The notes beneath the pieces are model-generated. The model had not been told where the DNA came from, searched no databases, and worked only from the letters and a program-made list of their open reading frames with translations. From an uncultured Emergencia sp. (GTDB lineage: Bacteria; Bacillota; Clostridia; Peptostreptococcales; Anaerovoracaceae), in NCBI GenBank assembly GCA_902476665.1, contig CABSEO010000170.1, positions 1 to 5,434 on the forward strand: a stretch of 5,434 nt of DNA, read 5' to 3'. Each line of letters opens with the position of its first letter. The stretch's first letter is position 1. Shown one piece after another: positions 5,383 to 5,434 of this stretch. The position numbers and the translations under genes are program-made.

Positions 5383-5434
5383 ATGGACAAAACATTTCAT
5401 ATAACAACTTTTGGCTGCCCGATGAATGAGCATG
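5383..5434 (+). CDS. miaB: MiaB, tRNA-2-methylthio-N6-isopentenyladenosine synthase (5' end only)
   Basis: Only the first 17 codons are in the window. ATG 5383 follows AGGAG (5370-5374) by 8 nt. The sequence MDKTFHITTFGCPMNEH matches the start of the methylthiotransferase N-terminal domain. C12 would be the first cysteine ligand of the auxiliary [4Fe-4S] cluster, and MNEH is typical of MiaB rather than RimO or MtaB. Most MiaB proteins read GCQMN, so Pro13 is a minor variation. The full enzyme is a radical-SAM protein that adds a methylthio group to i6A37 of tRNAs reading UNN codons. Its isopentenyl substrate group derives from DMAPP, a product of IspH encoded upstream in this window. The radical-SAM and TRAM domains lie beyond the end. 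Confidence 0.85.
   Translation, partial: MDKTFHITTFGCPMNEH

Overview
The window reads as chromosomal DNA of a Clostridia-class Bacillota, possibly near the Anaerovoracaceae or Lachnospiraceae-like anaerobes. The main reason is a single ORF joining IspH (last enzyme of the MEP isoprenoid pathway) to a four-domain S1 RNA-binding protein, a fusion known from Clostridia. AGGAGG-type ribosome binding sites, moderate-to-low GC and the miaB neighbour agree. Every supported gene is on the + strand.

Layout: (1) 1-345, the likely C-terminal part of a DUF6382-like protein. (2) 346-531, an intergenic stretch with two hairpins, one a convincing terminator, and a weak promoter candidate. (3) 532-4340, a probable operon: a membrane-anchored SPOR-domain protein, the AAA+ ATPase RarA, and the IspH-S1 fusion, whose start overlaps the rarA stop by 23 nt. 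It closes with an intrinsic terminator at 4350-4386. (4) 4424-4957, a small flavodoxin-fold protein with the Cys motif of iron-sulfur flavoproteins. (5) 4958-5382, a 425-nt stretch without an annotated gene. It contains three inverted repeats, a 53-codon hydrophobic small ORF with an excellent Shine-Dalgarno, a near-consensus promoter and a terminator lying directly before (6) the first 17 codons of miaB, cut by the window end.

Most genes are housekeeping: cell envelope/peptidoglycan binding (SPOR), replication-fork maintenance (RarA), isoprenoid synthesis plus translation (IspH-S1) and tRNA modification (MiaB). No mobile element, CRISPR array, tRNA or rRNA was seen, and nothing indicates a wholly new multi-gene system.

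The most interesting signals are regulatory. First, inside the ispH-S1 fusion, at the domain junction, there is an AT-rich island with a near-consensus sigma-A promoter (TTGAAA-17-TAGAAT), an ideal AAGGAGG and an in-frame ATG at 3213. These would yield a free 375-residue S1 protein from within the fusion gene, and arginine codon use changes sharply at this point. Second, miaB appears to sit behind a promoter followed at once by an intrinsic terminator, a layout suggesting transcription attenuation. Third, an undescribed 53-aa membrane or secreted peptide lies between the flavoprotein gene and miaB, behind a structured leader.
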